This document shows positions 34,078 through 43,515 of a stretch of DNA of 64,000 nucleotides, piece by piece. Position numbers and translations under genes: made by a program. Origin of the DNA: Oculatella sp. LEGE 06141. GTDB taxonomy: Bacteria > Cyanobacteriota > Cyanobacteriia > Elainellales > Elainellaceae. Position 1 is the stretch's first letter, and each line of letters starts with the position of its first letter. The notes beneath the pieces were generated by a model. That model saw only the letters and a list, made by a program, of their open reading frames with translations, searched no databases and was not told where the DNA came from. The stretch is from the NCBI RefSeq assembly GCF_015207605.1, contig NZ_JADEWO010000023.1, forward strand, positions 31,972 to 95,971. The letters run 5' to 3'.

Positions 34078-36855
34078 TCATAGCTGAATTTCTGCTTTCA
34101 CAACTGAAGGATCTGCGGTGCGAGAGATATGGAAACCCAACTTCTCGCAAACTCGCTGCATTCCAGAGTTATCAGAGAGAATTTCCGCTGTAATGCGATC
34201 GAGATGTTCATCCTGCCCCACTTGCAGCAACCGCTTCAGTAGTTCAGTCCCCAAACCACAGCATTGAACGCGATCGCTGACCAGCATGGCAAATTCTGCT
34301 TCGTTGGTTCCGTGCAGTTTACTGAGCCGTCCGATCGCCAGAATTTCGTGGGTTCCAGTTTCAGGGTTTTGGTAGTCAGCAACGAATGCCATTTCGCGAT
34401 CGTAATCAATGAAGCAAATGCGAGTCAGGCGATCGTGAGCAATGCGCTGACTGAGCTTGATTAAGTGAAAATAGCGAAGATAAACACTCTGCTCTGATAA
34501 GGTTTTGTGGAATTGAATGACCAGCAGTTCATCTTCAGGGCGAATGGGACGAACCGTCACTTCAGTGCCATCCTTCAACTGCCACGGTGTCACATATTGG
34601 ATAGGGTAGGGACGAATCGCTAGCCTCGGTAATTGATCTTCGCTAAGCGTTGCCTCATGTAGAACGAGCCGAGCATCTAACGCCAGTAGGGGTGAATGGC
34701 TATTTGCCTCTACTGGAGATGCCAACAGCGGATTAATATCAATTTCTTTGATCCAGCGTTGTTCTGCTACAAGTTGGCTGAATCGCACTAACAGTTGTTC
34801 AAGTGCATCCAGATCGACGGGTGGTTGTCCTCGCACGCCTTGGAGGGCTTTGTAGATGTGTGTCTGCTCCATTAAGCGTCGAGCTAATGTGGAGTTGAGG
34901 GGAGGCAGGGCGATCGCCTGATCCTGAAAGACTTCCACTAATTGTCCACCTGCCCCAAACAGCAGCACTGAACCAAACTGAGGATCGAGACTACTGCCAA
35001 CAATCAGTTCGTAGCCACTCAACGTCACCATTGGCTGTACTGTCACACCCAAAAAGTGTTCGGCTCCCACTTTTTTGGAGACAGACGTTTCAATTGTTCG
35101 ATAAGCTCGTTGCACGGCTTCTGCATCGACTAAATTAAGCTGTACGCCTCCGACATCGGTTTTGTGAGTGATGGTTTTAGAGAACAGTTTGAGTACGACG
35201 GGATAGCCGATCGCTTCTGCACAATCAATGGCAGCGGCTGCGCTTGTAGCAACACAGGTTTGAACCACTGGAATCCCATAGGCCGCAAGGATTTGTTTGG
35301 ATTCTACTTCAGTAAGAAGGGTGCGGTTTGCTTGCCGTGCGGCTGTAATAATGGCTTCGACTAGCGTACGATTGGGAATCCTTGCTTCTGTACCGACGGG
35401 CAAAACAGGAGTTTCATAGATACCGCGCAAATTGTAAGTGAACCGCCACAGATAGCTAAATACACGAGCAGCCGTATCGGGAAAGCGGTAGGTCGGAATC
35501 TTCGCTTGATTCAGCAGCAGTTCTCCCGCACTCACATCAGAATCCCCCATCCAGCTAGCAATAATTGGTTTTGCGGGCTGGTGCAATTTCTGGTTTTCCA
35601 CCCATGTTTTTAACCGTTCTGCCGTTTCGGTTGGGTCGGTCATGGCCTGGGGAGTAAGAATTACGAGCAACCCGTCACTATCTGGGTCTTGAGCGGCGAT
35701 TTGGACGGCTTGCTGATAGCGGTCTGGATCAGCATCTCCCAGGATGTCAATGGGATTGTGGTGGCTCCAGCACGGGGGTAACTGTTGGTCGAGGGAGGCG
35801 ATCGTCTCCTCGGAAAGCGGTGCTAGTTCTCCTCCATTCTTCAGCAAGGCATCGGTTGCCAGCACTCCCGGGCCTCCAGCATTGGTGACAATCGTCAAAC
35901 GTGAGCCTTTAGGACGGGGCTGCTTTGCTAATACCTCTGCCATGTCGAACAATTCAGAGATGCGATCGACCCGCAACACGCCGCAGCGACGAAATGCAGC
36001 ATCGAGAACCGCATCACTCCCGGCTAATGCCCCAGTATGCGATGTAGCAGCGTGAGCCGCTGCTTCCGTTCGACCCGCTTTGAGTACAATGATTGGTTTG
36101 GTCAGGGCAACTTCCCGTGCTGCGGACAGGAAGGAACGAGCATCGCCGATCGATTCCATGTAAATGACAATGCTATGCGTATGCGGGTCATCTCCCAGGT
36201 AATAAATCAGGTCACCCCAATTTACATCGAGCATGGAACCAATGGAAATGAAGGCACTAAAACCAACGTTTTCTCGAAAGCTCCAATCCAGAATCGCAGT
36301 ACAGAGTGCGCCACTCTGACTGATAAAGCCCACATTGCCAGGACGCGACATTGCACTGGCGAAGGTGACGTTCAATCCAGTGATAGGATTCATCACCCCC
36401 AGGCAATTAGGGCCAATTATTCGCAGTTGACTTTGCTGAAGTTGTTCTCGAATTTGCTGTTCCAGTTCAATTCCCGCTGCACCAATTTCCCGAAATCCAG
36501 CAGAGAGGACGATCGCCCCTTTCACGCCTGCATCTACACATGCTTTGATCACACCCGGAACGGTCGATGCAGGCGTAGCAATTACAGCCAGATCGATTAA
36601 TTCTGGTATGTCGGCGATCGCAGGATATGCCTTGACTCCAAGAACACTATGCCGTTTGGGATTAACCGGATACACCGTGCCACCAAAGGAACTAGTGAGC
36701 AAATTCCATAGCACAATTCGCCCCACACTTCCCGGTCGTTCGGTTGCACCGATCACAGCGACTGACTTAGGAGCAAAGATAGCGTCAAGGGGGCGATGTT
36801 CCGATCGCAAAATATCGTAAGCACGATCAGACGTAGAGGATAGAAGTGATTGCAT
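34078..36855 (-). CDS. ADP-forming acyl-CoA synthetase fused to a GNAT acetyltransferase
   Basis: A 925-residue fusion. CoA-binding and ligase-CoA domains (~25-480): [31 protein letters not shown], and [13 protein letters not shown] carrying the phospho-relay His of ADP-forming acetyl-CoA synthetases. ATP-grasp (~510-720): [46 protein letters not shown] (~770-920): [15 protein letters not shown]. The His being kept suggests a working acetyl-CoA + ADP + Pi to acetate + ATP reaction; the GNAT domain may acetylate proteins, as in Pat-type enzymes. The start at 36855 (MQSLLSSTS) is chosen because the upstream extension is non-homologous. It sits between adhE and xfp. Confidence 0.92.
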   Translation of the reverse strand: MQSLLSSTSDRAYDILRSEHRPLDAIFAPKSVAVIGATERPGSVGRIVLWNLLTSSFGGTVYPVNPKRHSVLGVKAYPAIADIPELIDLAVIATPASTVPGVIKACVDAGVKGAIVLSAGFREIGAAGIELEQQIREQLQQSQLRIIGPNCLGVMNPITGLNVTFASAMSRPGNVGFISQSGALCTAILDWSFRENVGFSAFISIGSMLDVNWGDLIYYLGDDPHTHSIVIYMESIGDARSFLSAAREVALTKPIIVLKAGRTEAAAHAATSHTGALAGSDAVLDAAFRRCGVLRVDRISELFDMAEVLAKQPRPKGSRLTIVTNAGGPGVLATDALLKNGGELAPLSEETIASLDQQLPPCWSHHNPIDILGDADPDRYQQAVQIAAQDPDSDGLLVILTPQAMTDPTETAERLKTWVENQKLHQPAKPIIASWMGDSDVSAGELLLNQAKIPTYRFPDTAARVFSYLWRFTYNLRGIYETPVLPVGTEARIPNRTLVEAIITAARQANRTLLTEVESKQILAAYGIPVVQTCVATSAAAAIDCAEAIGYPVVLKLFSKTITHKTDVGGVQLNLVDAEAVQRAYRTIETSVSKKVGAEHFLGVTVQPMVTLSGYELIVGSSLDPQFGSVLLFGAGGQLVEVFQDQAIALPPLNSTLARRLMEQTHIYKALQGVRGQPPVDLDALEQLLVRFSQLVAEQRWIKEIDINPLLASPVEANSHSPLLALDARLVLHEATLSEDQLPRLAIRPYPIQYVTPWQLKDGTEVTVRPIRPEDELLVIQFHKTLSEQSVYLRYFHLIKLSQRIAHDRLTRICFIDYDREMAFVADYQNPETGTHEILAIGRLSKLHGTNEAEFAMLVSDRVQCCGLGTELLKRLLQVGQDEHLDRITAEILSDNSGMQRVCEKLGFHISRTADPSVVKAEIQL

Positions 36856-36969
36856 AGGTTGCACCGTAAGTCGTTTGCATCGCGGAGATGAGGAATGATG
36901 GGAGGGTGAAATGATGAAGGAGGCGAGAAGTAAATTGCACATCATCCTGCTCCCCCACTCCCCCCAAAA

Positions 36970-39666
36970 TCACACCAAAGCAGGAACCTCTTCCGAAGCA
37001 TAGTAAGCAGATGATTCAGTTCGGCAACCCAGGAATGCCAGAGTGTACAGCTCTTTCAGGTCTTGAATTAGGGGATAACGAGGGTTTGCACCCGTACACT
37101 GATCATCAAACGCCTGCTCTGCCATCTCCTCTACCTTGCTGTAGAAGATTTGTTCATCCTCTGACAAGGTTTCCTTGATGGTGCCGGGGATTTCAAGTTG
37201 ACCCTTCAACTCTTCGATCGCCTTCACTAACCGTTCCACTTTCTCGTCAGGAGTATTGCCCCCAAGGTTCAGGTGATCGGCAATTTGGGCATACCGTTCC
37301 TTGGCGTGAGGATATTTGTATTGTGGAAAGATGGCTTGTTTGAATGGAACGTCGGTGGCGTTGTAGCGAATCACATGAGAAATCATGAGTGCATTTGCCA
37401 ATCCATGCGGTACATGGAAGGTAGAACCTAATTTATGCGCCATTGAGTGACATACTCCTAAAAACGCATTGGCAAACGCCATGCCTGCGATCGTTGCTGC
37501 ATAATGTACTTTCTCCCGTGCTTCTGGATCATTTGCACCGTTTTTATACGCACGAGGTAAATATTTGAAGAGCAGGGCGATCGCTTCCAGTGCCAGTCCT
37601 TCAGTGAATTCAGTTGCCAGTACCGAAACGTAGGATTCCAGGGCATGGGTTAACGCATCAATGCCACCATATGCCGTTAATTTTTTGGGCATGTTGAGCA
37701 CCAGTTCGGGATCAACGATCGCCATATGGGGGGTCAGTGCATAGTCCGCAAGTGGATATTTGATCCCGGCTTGCTCATCGGTGACAACGGCAAAGGGCGT
37801 GACTTCTGAACCTGTTCCCGATGTTGTTGGAATTGCGACCATCAGGGCTTTCTGACCCAGTGCTGGCAGTTCATACACTCGTTTGCGAATGTCCATAAAC
37901 CGGGTTGCCAGTCCCTCAAACTCAACTTCGGGATGCTCATACATCAGCCACATTACCTTAGCGGCATCCATGGGCGAACCACCACCGATCGCAATGATCA
38001 CATCCGGCTGATAGCTTCTGAGCAACTCCAATCCTTTGTTCACATTTGCCAGGGTCGGATCAGGTTCTACATCATGAAAAACATCGTGTTTAACCCCAAT
38101 CTCATCCAATACTGTCGTCACTTTTTCCACTAAGCCCAAATCAAACAAGGGCTTGTCTGTAACAATGAACGCCCGTTGCTTCCCTGCGAGTTCGCGCAAT
38201 GCAACCGACAAACAACCATACTTGAAATAGATCTTTGGCGGAACTCGAAACCAGAGCATATTCTCCCGTCGCTCTGATACCGTTTTGATGTTGAGTAAGT
38301 GACGGGGGGTAACATTATCAGACACCGTATTGCCGCCCCAGGTACCGCATCCCAGCGTTAATGATGGATCAAGTTTGAAGTTGTAGAGATCGCCGATCGC
38401 CCCCTGGGACGATGGAGTGTTGATCAACACGCGCGATGTTTTGACTGAGTTCTTGAAGCAGGTAATACCGTCCAAATCGGCGGGGTTAATATACAAAACA
38501 GAAGTATGCCCCCGTCCGCCAAATTCCACCAGTTGTTTTGCCTTCTCAACTGCATTCAGAAAACTGCCAGCTCGATACATGGCTAGGATAGGTGACAATT
38601 TTTCGTAGGAAAACGGTTCATTGATTCCAATCTCATCGACTTCTGCAATCAATACTTTGGGTAGCGTGCAGGGTAACGGGTTAAGGCTTTCGCTTTTTGC
38701 GCGATTTTTACCTTGATGTTCCAAACACACTAGCCCGATGCCTGCCAGTTGAGCGATCGCCCCTACCGACTGCCCCACAATGGCTGGATTGAGATGACCA
38801 TCCTTCAACAGTACCTCACCAACCTTTGCTTTCTCGTCGGGTGATAGGAAGTAAGCTCCACGAGCAATAAACTCTTGCTTCGCCTGCTCGTAAATTGAAT
38901 CCAACACAATAACTGATTGCTCAGACGCACAGATCATGCCGTTATCAAACGTTTTACTCAGCAAGATGGAACTAACCGCTGTTTGAATATCTGCGGTTTT
39001 ATCAATTACCGCAGGCGTGTTTCCAGCTCCTACGCCCAAGGAAGGATGACCGGATGAGTACGCGGCCTTCACCATGCCTGGCCCACCCGTTGCCAAAATC
39101 AGCTTAATGTCGGGATGCTGCATCAACGCTTGTGATAGCTCAACGGTGGGTTCATCAATCCACCCGATGAGATGCTCTGGTGCGCCAGCGGCGATCGCAG
39201 CTTCTAGCACCGTTTTTGCGGCTGTAACGGTACTGCGTTTTGCCCGTGGATGAGGAGAGAAAATAATCGCGTTACGAGTTTTCAGGGCAATCAGCGCTTT
39301 GAAAATTGCGGTCGAAGTTGGATTAGTGACGGGAATAATTCCTGCTAGAACCCCCATCGGTTCTGCGATTTTTTGAATGCCAAATGATTTGTCTTCTTCA
39401 ATCACACCACAGGTTTTCTCGTGCTTGTATTTGTTGTAGATTAACTCTGAAGCAAAGTGATTTTTGATCACCTTATCTTCCACGATCCCCATTCCAGTCT
39501 CTTCTACTGCCAATTTTGCTAGCGGAATCCGAATTGCATTAGCAGCGAGTGCAGCTTGTTTGAAAATGCGATCGACTTGCTCCTGAGAATACGTTGCGTA
39601 TTGTTCCTGTGCGGCTTTAACTTGTTGGATCAGCGTTTCCAGTTCTTCACGTTTGGTAATGCTCAT
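36970..39666 (-). CDS. adhE: Bifunctional acetaldehyde-CoA/alcohol dehydrogenase
   Basis: An 898-residue AdhE. The N-terminal CoA-acylating aldehyde dehydrogenase (~1-440) shows GVLAGIIPVTNPTSTAIFK and the catalytic Cys in FDNGMICASEQSV. The C-terminal iron-dependent alcohol dehydrogenase (~460-890) shows IAIGGGSPMDAAKVMW and iron-ligand histidines in CHSMAHKLGSTFHVPHG. It reduces acetyl-CoA to acetaldehyde and then ethanol with two NADH, forming spirosomes in other bacteria. The start at 39666 has GGAG upstream. It directly follows pflA, consistent with formate/ethanol fermentation in the dark. Confidence 0.97.
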   Translation of the reverse strand: MSITKREELETLIQQVKAAQEQYATYSQEQVDRIFKQAALAANAIRIPLAKLAVEETGMGIVEDKVIKNHFASELIYNKYKHEKTCGVIEEDKSFGIQKIAEPMGVLAGIIPVTNPTSTAIFKALIALKTRNAIIFSPHPRAKRSTVTAAKTVLEAAIAAGAPEHLIGWIDEPTVELSQALMQHPDIKLILATGGPGMVKAAYSSGHPSLGVGAGNTPAVIDKTADIQTAVSSILLSKTFDNGMICASEQSVIVLDSIYEQAKQEFIARGAYFLSPDEKAKVGEVLLKDGHLNPAIVGQSVGAIAQLAGIGLVCLEHQGKNRAKSESLNPLPCTLPKVLIAEVDEIGINEPFSYEKLSPILAMYRAGSFLNAVEKAKQLVEFGGRGHTSVLYINPADLDGITCFKNSVKTSRVLINTPSSQGAIGDLYNFKLDPSLTLGCGTWGGNTVSDNVTPRHLLNIKTVSERRENMLWFRVPPKIYFKYGCLSVALRELAGKQRAFIVTDKPLFDLGLVEKVTTVLDEIGVKHDVFHDVEPDPTLANVNKGLELLRSYQPDVIIAIGGGSPMDAAKVMWLMYEHPEVEFEGLATRFMDIRKRVYELPALGQKALMVAIPTTSGTGSEVTPFAVVTDEQAGIKYPLADYALTPHMAIVDPELVLNMPKKLTAYGGIDALTHALESYVSVLATEFTEGLALEAIALLFKYLPRAYKNGANDPEAREKVHYAATIAGMAFANAFLGVCHSMAHKLGSTFHVPHGLANALMISHVIRYNATDVPFKQAIFPQYKYPHAKERYAQIADHLNLGGNTPDEKVERLVKAIEELKGQLEIPGTIKETLSEDEQIFYSKVEEMAEQAFDDQCTGANPRYPLIQDLKELYTLAFLGCRTESSAYYASEEVPALV

Positions 39667-39724
39667 ACTTTGCTCCGTGTTCTCTTTGCATTTGCACCGT
39701 GCAATTAGAAATTGCAATCAAAAC

Positions 39725-40489
39725 TCAGACAACGGTGATACCTCGACTGCGGAAAATAGCGTATGCTGCCTGCACTTGTTCGGTCGTGGGGGGTTGCGTC
39801 TCTTTAAGCTGGTAGTCATAACTCAATTGCTCCCACTTGTATTCGCCCATTTTGTGAAAGGGCAAAACTTCTACCTTTTCAACATTTTTTAGCGTTGCAA
39901 CAAAATCTGCGAGTCCTTCAATGTTGTGGGTTGCGTCGGTCAGACCAGGAACCAAAACAAACCGAATCCAGGCAGGTTTTTGAATGTCGTTAAGGTGATG
40001 GGCGATCGCCAGGGTCGGTTCCAGCGACACACTCGTAACTTTGGTGTAAGTGTCAGAATCAAACGATTTGATATCCAGCAGCACCAAATCGGCTTGCTCA
40101 ATCACAGGTTTTGCCACCTGCAAGTCACAATATCCAGAGGTATCCAGTGCTGTATGAATCCCCAATGCTTTGCAGCGTTTAAAGATCTCTGCGACAAAGT
40201 GGGGTTGATAGAGTGGTTCCCCTCCACTCACTGTCACTCCACCACCAGAAGCATTCATGTAAGAAGTATATTGCTGAATCTCCTGCATGAGTGTATCAAC
40301 AGTGACCTTCTTACCGTTCTCCATGTAGCGGCAATCCGGATTGGAACAATAAAGACACCGCAGGGGGCAACCTGCGGTGAAGATAACAAACCGAATTCCG
40401 GGGCCGTCTACCGTGCCACAGGTTTCAATGGAATGGATGTAGCCTTGAACCTCTGTGGACTGTGGGATGTGAGCTGTTGGGACGTGCAT
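39725..40489 (-). CDS. pflA: Pyruvate formate-lyase activating enzyme
   Basis: A 254-residue radical-SAM enzyme that installs the glycyl radical on PflB. The iron-sulfur ligands are C41, C45 and C48 in GCPLRCLYCSNP; GGGVTVSGGEPLYQ is the SAM-binding glycine-rich motif, and LDTSGYCD and LVLLDIKSFD follow. The length is normal. It is first in the run pflA-adhE-acd-xfp; the gap to adhE is 58 bases. The shared element at 40535-40573 lies 46-84 bases before the start. Confidence 0.96.
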   Translation of the reverse strand: MHVPTAHIPQSTEVQGYIHSIETCGTVDGPGIRFVIFTAGCPLRCLYCSNPDCRYMENGKKVTVDTLMQEIQQYTSYMNASGGGVTVSGGEPLYQPHFVAEIFKRCKALGIHTALDTSGYCDLQVAKPVIEQADLVLLDIKSFDSDTYTKVTSVSLEPTLAIAHHLNDIQKPAWIRFVLVPGLTDATHNIEGLADFVATLKNVEKVEVLPFHKMGEYKWEQLSYDYQLKETQPPTTEQVQAAYAIFRSRGITVV

Positions 40490-40534
40490 TGCTGCTGCCT
40501 TTAACCGTGTTTGGGTGAGGCTTTGTTGACCTCA

Positions 40535-40573
40535 CTCTGGTTATAAGCAAAGAACTTGGGGAACTTGTGAGGA
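40535..40573 (-). promoter_or_regulatory. Fermentation-gene promoter element, copy at pflA
   Basis: On the minus strand: TCCTCACAAGTTCCCCAAGT, then TCTTTGCTTATAACCAGAG. It contains a direct repeat CAAGTTCCCCAAGTTC and a -10-like TATAAC. A copy with only a few differences lies at 46055-46093 before ppsA. No other long match between the two upstream regions is seen, so the element is probably functional. Confidence 0.65.
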
Positions 40574-40626
40574 AGGTTTGTAATTGTCAGGAGGGGTTGA
40601 TGTGAAGTGCGCGATCGCCCATCGGA

Positions 40627-41013
40627 TTACTCTAGAACGTGGTAGAAGAGCAGTGGAGCAATGGCAAGCCAAACAAGCACTAGCAGCCAGAGCCGCCCTG
40701 CAAAGATATTGTAATCACTTAAAAGCTTACTCCAGGGGTGTCCGGCGACGTAGTGACCGAAGAGACATTCAAATGCGATCGTGAGCACCAGCCAGATCAG
40801 CCCAACCATCAGCGCTTGCCTCAGTGACTCAAAGCCCCAAAAGTAGACAAGTGCCCCAATATAGAGGCTGAACAGCAAAATTCCGGTAGCCGTCGAAACT
40901 TGATGAGCCCGTAATTCACTCAACTGCTTTCCGTAGGTGAACTCCCGAATCACGCCGTTGATGATGCCGATAAACACCATCGGAATCCATGCCAGAACGT
41001 AATGTAAAATCAT
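40627..41013 (-). CDS. Four-helix membrane protein of unknown function
   Basis: A 128-residue integral membrane protein with four hydrophobic helices (~3-22, 43-62, 66-86, 103-124) and a conserved-looking cytoplasmic loop GVIREFTYGKQLSELRAHQVS. I do not recognise a named family. It lies between pflB and pflA on the same strand but is separated from pflB by a MITE B copy and from pflA by the promoter element, so it may be transcribed with pflB. Confidence 0.65.
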   Translation of the reverse strand: MILHYVLAWIPMVFIGIINGVIREFTYGKQLSELRAHQVSTATGILLFSLYIGALVYFWGFESLRQALMVGLIWLVLTIAFECLFGHYVAGHPWSKLLSDYNIFAGRLWLLVLVWLAIAPLLFYHVLE

Positions 41014-41075
41014 AGCTTCTTTCCTGAATCTTCAGCGATCGCCCCTTACATCAAAAAGGCGATCGCTGAATTCTC

Positions 41076-41172
41076 TTACAGCCATTTTCATTTGCATTCA
41101 CTACGCCTCAAACCCTACATCCCACACCCATCTTGGCGAGACTGTGGCTGACTCGATTGAGAACTGCTGTAA
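41076..41172 (-). repeat. MITE-like element B, copy 2
   Basis: A 97-bp copy with ends TTACAGCCATTTTCATT and GAACTGCTGTAA, inserted ten bases after the pflB stop. It is in the same orientation as copy 1 at 30071-30166. Confidence 0.75.
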
Positions 41173-41182
41173 AACAACTAAT

Positions 41183-43408
41183 TTAGAAGCGATCGTGAAA
41201 TGTCCTTTTCACTACGTCCAACTGTTGTTCTCTTGTTAGTTTGATGAAATTGACGGCATATCCAGAGACGCGAATCGTGAGTTGTGGATACTGTTCAGGA
41301 TGATCCATTGCATCTAATAACATCTCACGATTCAAGACGTTTATATTGATGTGATGACCGCCATCATGGAAGTAGCCATCTAACATGCCAACGAGATTAG
41401 TGAGGCGATCGCCTTCTGTTTTCCCTAACGCTCCTGGCACAATTGAGAACGTGTTTGAGATGCCATCTTGGGCGTAGGCATAGGGAAGTTTAGCAACAGA
41501 GGCGAGAGAGGCGATCGCGCCCTTGCTATCGCGTCCATGCATGGGGTTAGCTCCCGGTGCAAACGGTTCACCCGCTTTGCGTCCATCCGGCGTGTTGCCC
41601 GTCTTCTTGCCATACACAACATTGGATGTAATGGTGAGTACTGATTGCGTTGGAACCGCGTTGCGATAGGTTTTGTGTTGCTTCAGTTTGTTCATGAAGC
41701 CTTTCACTAAATCAACGGCGATTTGATCGACGCGATCGTCGTTGTTGCCGTATTTAGGAAAGTCTCCTTCAATCTGATAATCCACTGCTAATCCGTCCTG
41801 GTTGCGAATGGCTTTCACAGTGGCGTATTTAATGGCTGATAGTGAATCTGCAACGACTGACAATCCAGCAATGCCACATGCCATCGTGCGGAAAACATCG
41901 CGATCGTGCAACGCCATTTCTAGCCGTTCATAGCAGTATTTATCATGCATAAAGTGGATGACATTGAGGGTGTTGATGTAGGCTTTGGCGAGCCAATCCA
42001 TCATGCGATCGAACTTCTGCATAACCTCGTTATAGTTCAAATCTTCAGAGGTAATGGGAGCATAAGCAGGGGCGATCTGTTCTCCTGATTTTTCATCTTT
42101 ACCGCCGTTAATGGCATACAGCAAGCATTTTGCCAGATTTACTCGTGCGCCAAAGAACTGCATCTGTTTACCAATTCGCATGGCAGAGACACAGCAGGCG
42201 ATCGCGTAATCATCCCCCCAATAAGGACGCATCAAGTCATCGTTTTCATATTGAATCGAACTGGTTTCTGTAGAAACTTTGGCACAGTAGCGTTTGAAGG
42301 CAATGGGCAGCCGTTCTGACCACAGCACGGTTAAATTAGGTTCAGGCGCAGACCCCAGGTTAAACAGCGTGTTGAGCATCCGGAAGCTGGTTCTGGTCAC
42401 TAATGGTCTACCGTCGTCGCCCATGCCGCCAATACATTCTGTCACCCAGGTAGGATCGCCAGAAAACAGCTCGTTGTAGTCAGGCGTTCGCAGAAAGCGC
42501 ACCATCCGCAGTTTCATCACGAAGTGATCAATGAGTTCCTGAAGCTCTGATTCGGTGAATACACCATGCTTCAAATCACGCTCAAAATAGATGTCCAGAA
42601 AGGTTGAGACCCGTCCCAACGACATTGCAGCCCCATTCTGCTCTTTTACGGCTGCCAGATAGGCCAGATAAAGCCACTGCACCGCTTCTTTGGCATTGGC
42701 GGCTGGACGACTAATATCAAAGCCGTAGCTCGCTGCCATTTCTTTTAGCTCAAATAGGGCTTTAATCTGTTCGTTAATCTCTTCGCGTAGTTGAAGGGTG
42801 TCATCAATACTGTCAATCTCTAAAGATTGCAACTGCGTTTTCTTGTCATCAATGAGGCGATCGCACCCATACAAGGCAACGCGACGATAATCGCCAATAA
42901 TTCGTCCCCGTCCATAGGCATCTGGTAGTCCAGTAATGATGCCGGAGTGTCGTGCCAACCGCATTTCGCGAGTGTAGGCATCAAATACCCCATCATTGTG
43001 GGTTTTGCGATATTTAGTAAAGATTTCCTCGGTTGTGGGATCAAGCTGATAACCGTAGGCTTTGAGCGACGCTTTAACTACACGAATGCCACCAAGGGGC
43101 ATGATTGCTCGCTTTAAGGGCTTATCCGTTTGTACACCTACAATTTGTTCCAGATTCTGATCGATATAACCAGGGCTATGAGCGGTAATGGCGGAAACGG
43201 TTGCTGTATCCGCATCCAGAATTCCCGTTTCTCGCTCTTGAGCCATTAAATTTTTCACCTGAACCCAGAGGGTTTGAGTTCGCTCGGTTGCATTGACCAA
43301 GAACGAGTCATCTCCGTCATAGGAAGTGTAGTTGGTTTGGATGAAGCTTCTTACGTCAATCTCATTTACCCAGTTACCAGACTTAAATCCTTGCCATTGC
43401 TCAAACAT
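41183..43408 (-). CDS. pflB: Pyruvate formate-lyase
   Basis: A 741-residue glycyl-radical enzyme converting pyruvate and CoA to acetyl-CoA and formate. The radical glycine is G716 in [10 protein letters not shown]; the paired active-site cysteines are in [10 protein letters not shown] (~residue 400). PFL-type rather than glycerol-dehydratase-type features include [16 protein letters not shown] and PEPNLTVLW. It is full length. The enzyme is cut by oxygen at the glycyl radical, so in this oxygenic organism it should work only in dark anoxia. It follows ppsA at a distance of ~107 bases. Confidence 0.97.
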   Translation of the reverse strand: MFEQWQGFKSGNWVNEIDVRSFIQTNYTSYDGDDSFLVNATERTQTLWVQVKNLMAQERETGILDADTATVSAITAHSPGYIDQNLEQIVGVQTDKPLKRAIMPLGGIRVVKASLKAYGYQLDPTTEEIFTKYRKTHNDGVFDAYTREMRLARHSGIITGLPDAYGRGRIIGDYRRVALYGCDRLIDDKKTQLQSLEIDSIDDTLQLREEINEQIKALFELKEMAASYGFDISRPAANAKEAVQWLYLAYLAAVKEQNGAAMSLGRVSTFLDIYFERDLKHGVFTESELQELIDHFVMKLRMVRFLRTPDYNELFSGDPTWVTECIGGMGDDGRPLVTRTSFRMLNTLFNLGSAPEPNLTVLWSERLPIAFKRYCAKVSTETSSIQYENDDLMRPYWGDDYAIACCVSAMRIGKQMQFFGARVNLAKCLLYAINGGKDEKSGEQIAPAYAPITSEDLNYNEVMQKFDRMMDWLAKAYINTLNVIHFMHDKYCYERLEMALHDRDVFRTMACGIAGLSVVADSLSAIKYATVKAIRNQDGLAVDYQIEGDFPKYGNNDDRVDQIAVDLVKGFMNKLKQHKTYRNAVPTQSVLTITSNVVYGKKTGNTPDGRKAGEPFAPGANPMHGRDSKGAIASLASVAKLPYAYAQDGISNTFSIVPGALGKTEGDRLTNLVGMLDGYFHDGGHHININVLNREMLLDAMDHPEQYPQLTIRVSGYAVNFIKLTREQQLDVVKRTFHDRF

Positions 43409-43515
43409 GATCTAATATGTCTCCTGATAGGAATGCGATAGACTTAGAGTTGTGGGTATCTTGGATTTGGACGAGTGAGATACCCATGACACCTGTGGTT
43501 GGGTTAGCAGCGAAT

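Noticed and set aside
36037..36600. A 187-codon plus-strand open frame over the acyl-CoA synthetase gene
   Set aside because: Antisense to strongly conserved coding sequence, with no start signal and no family resemblance.
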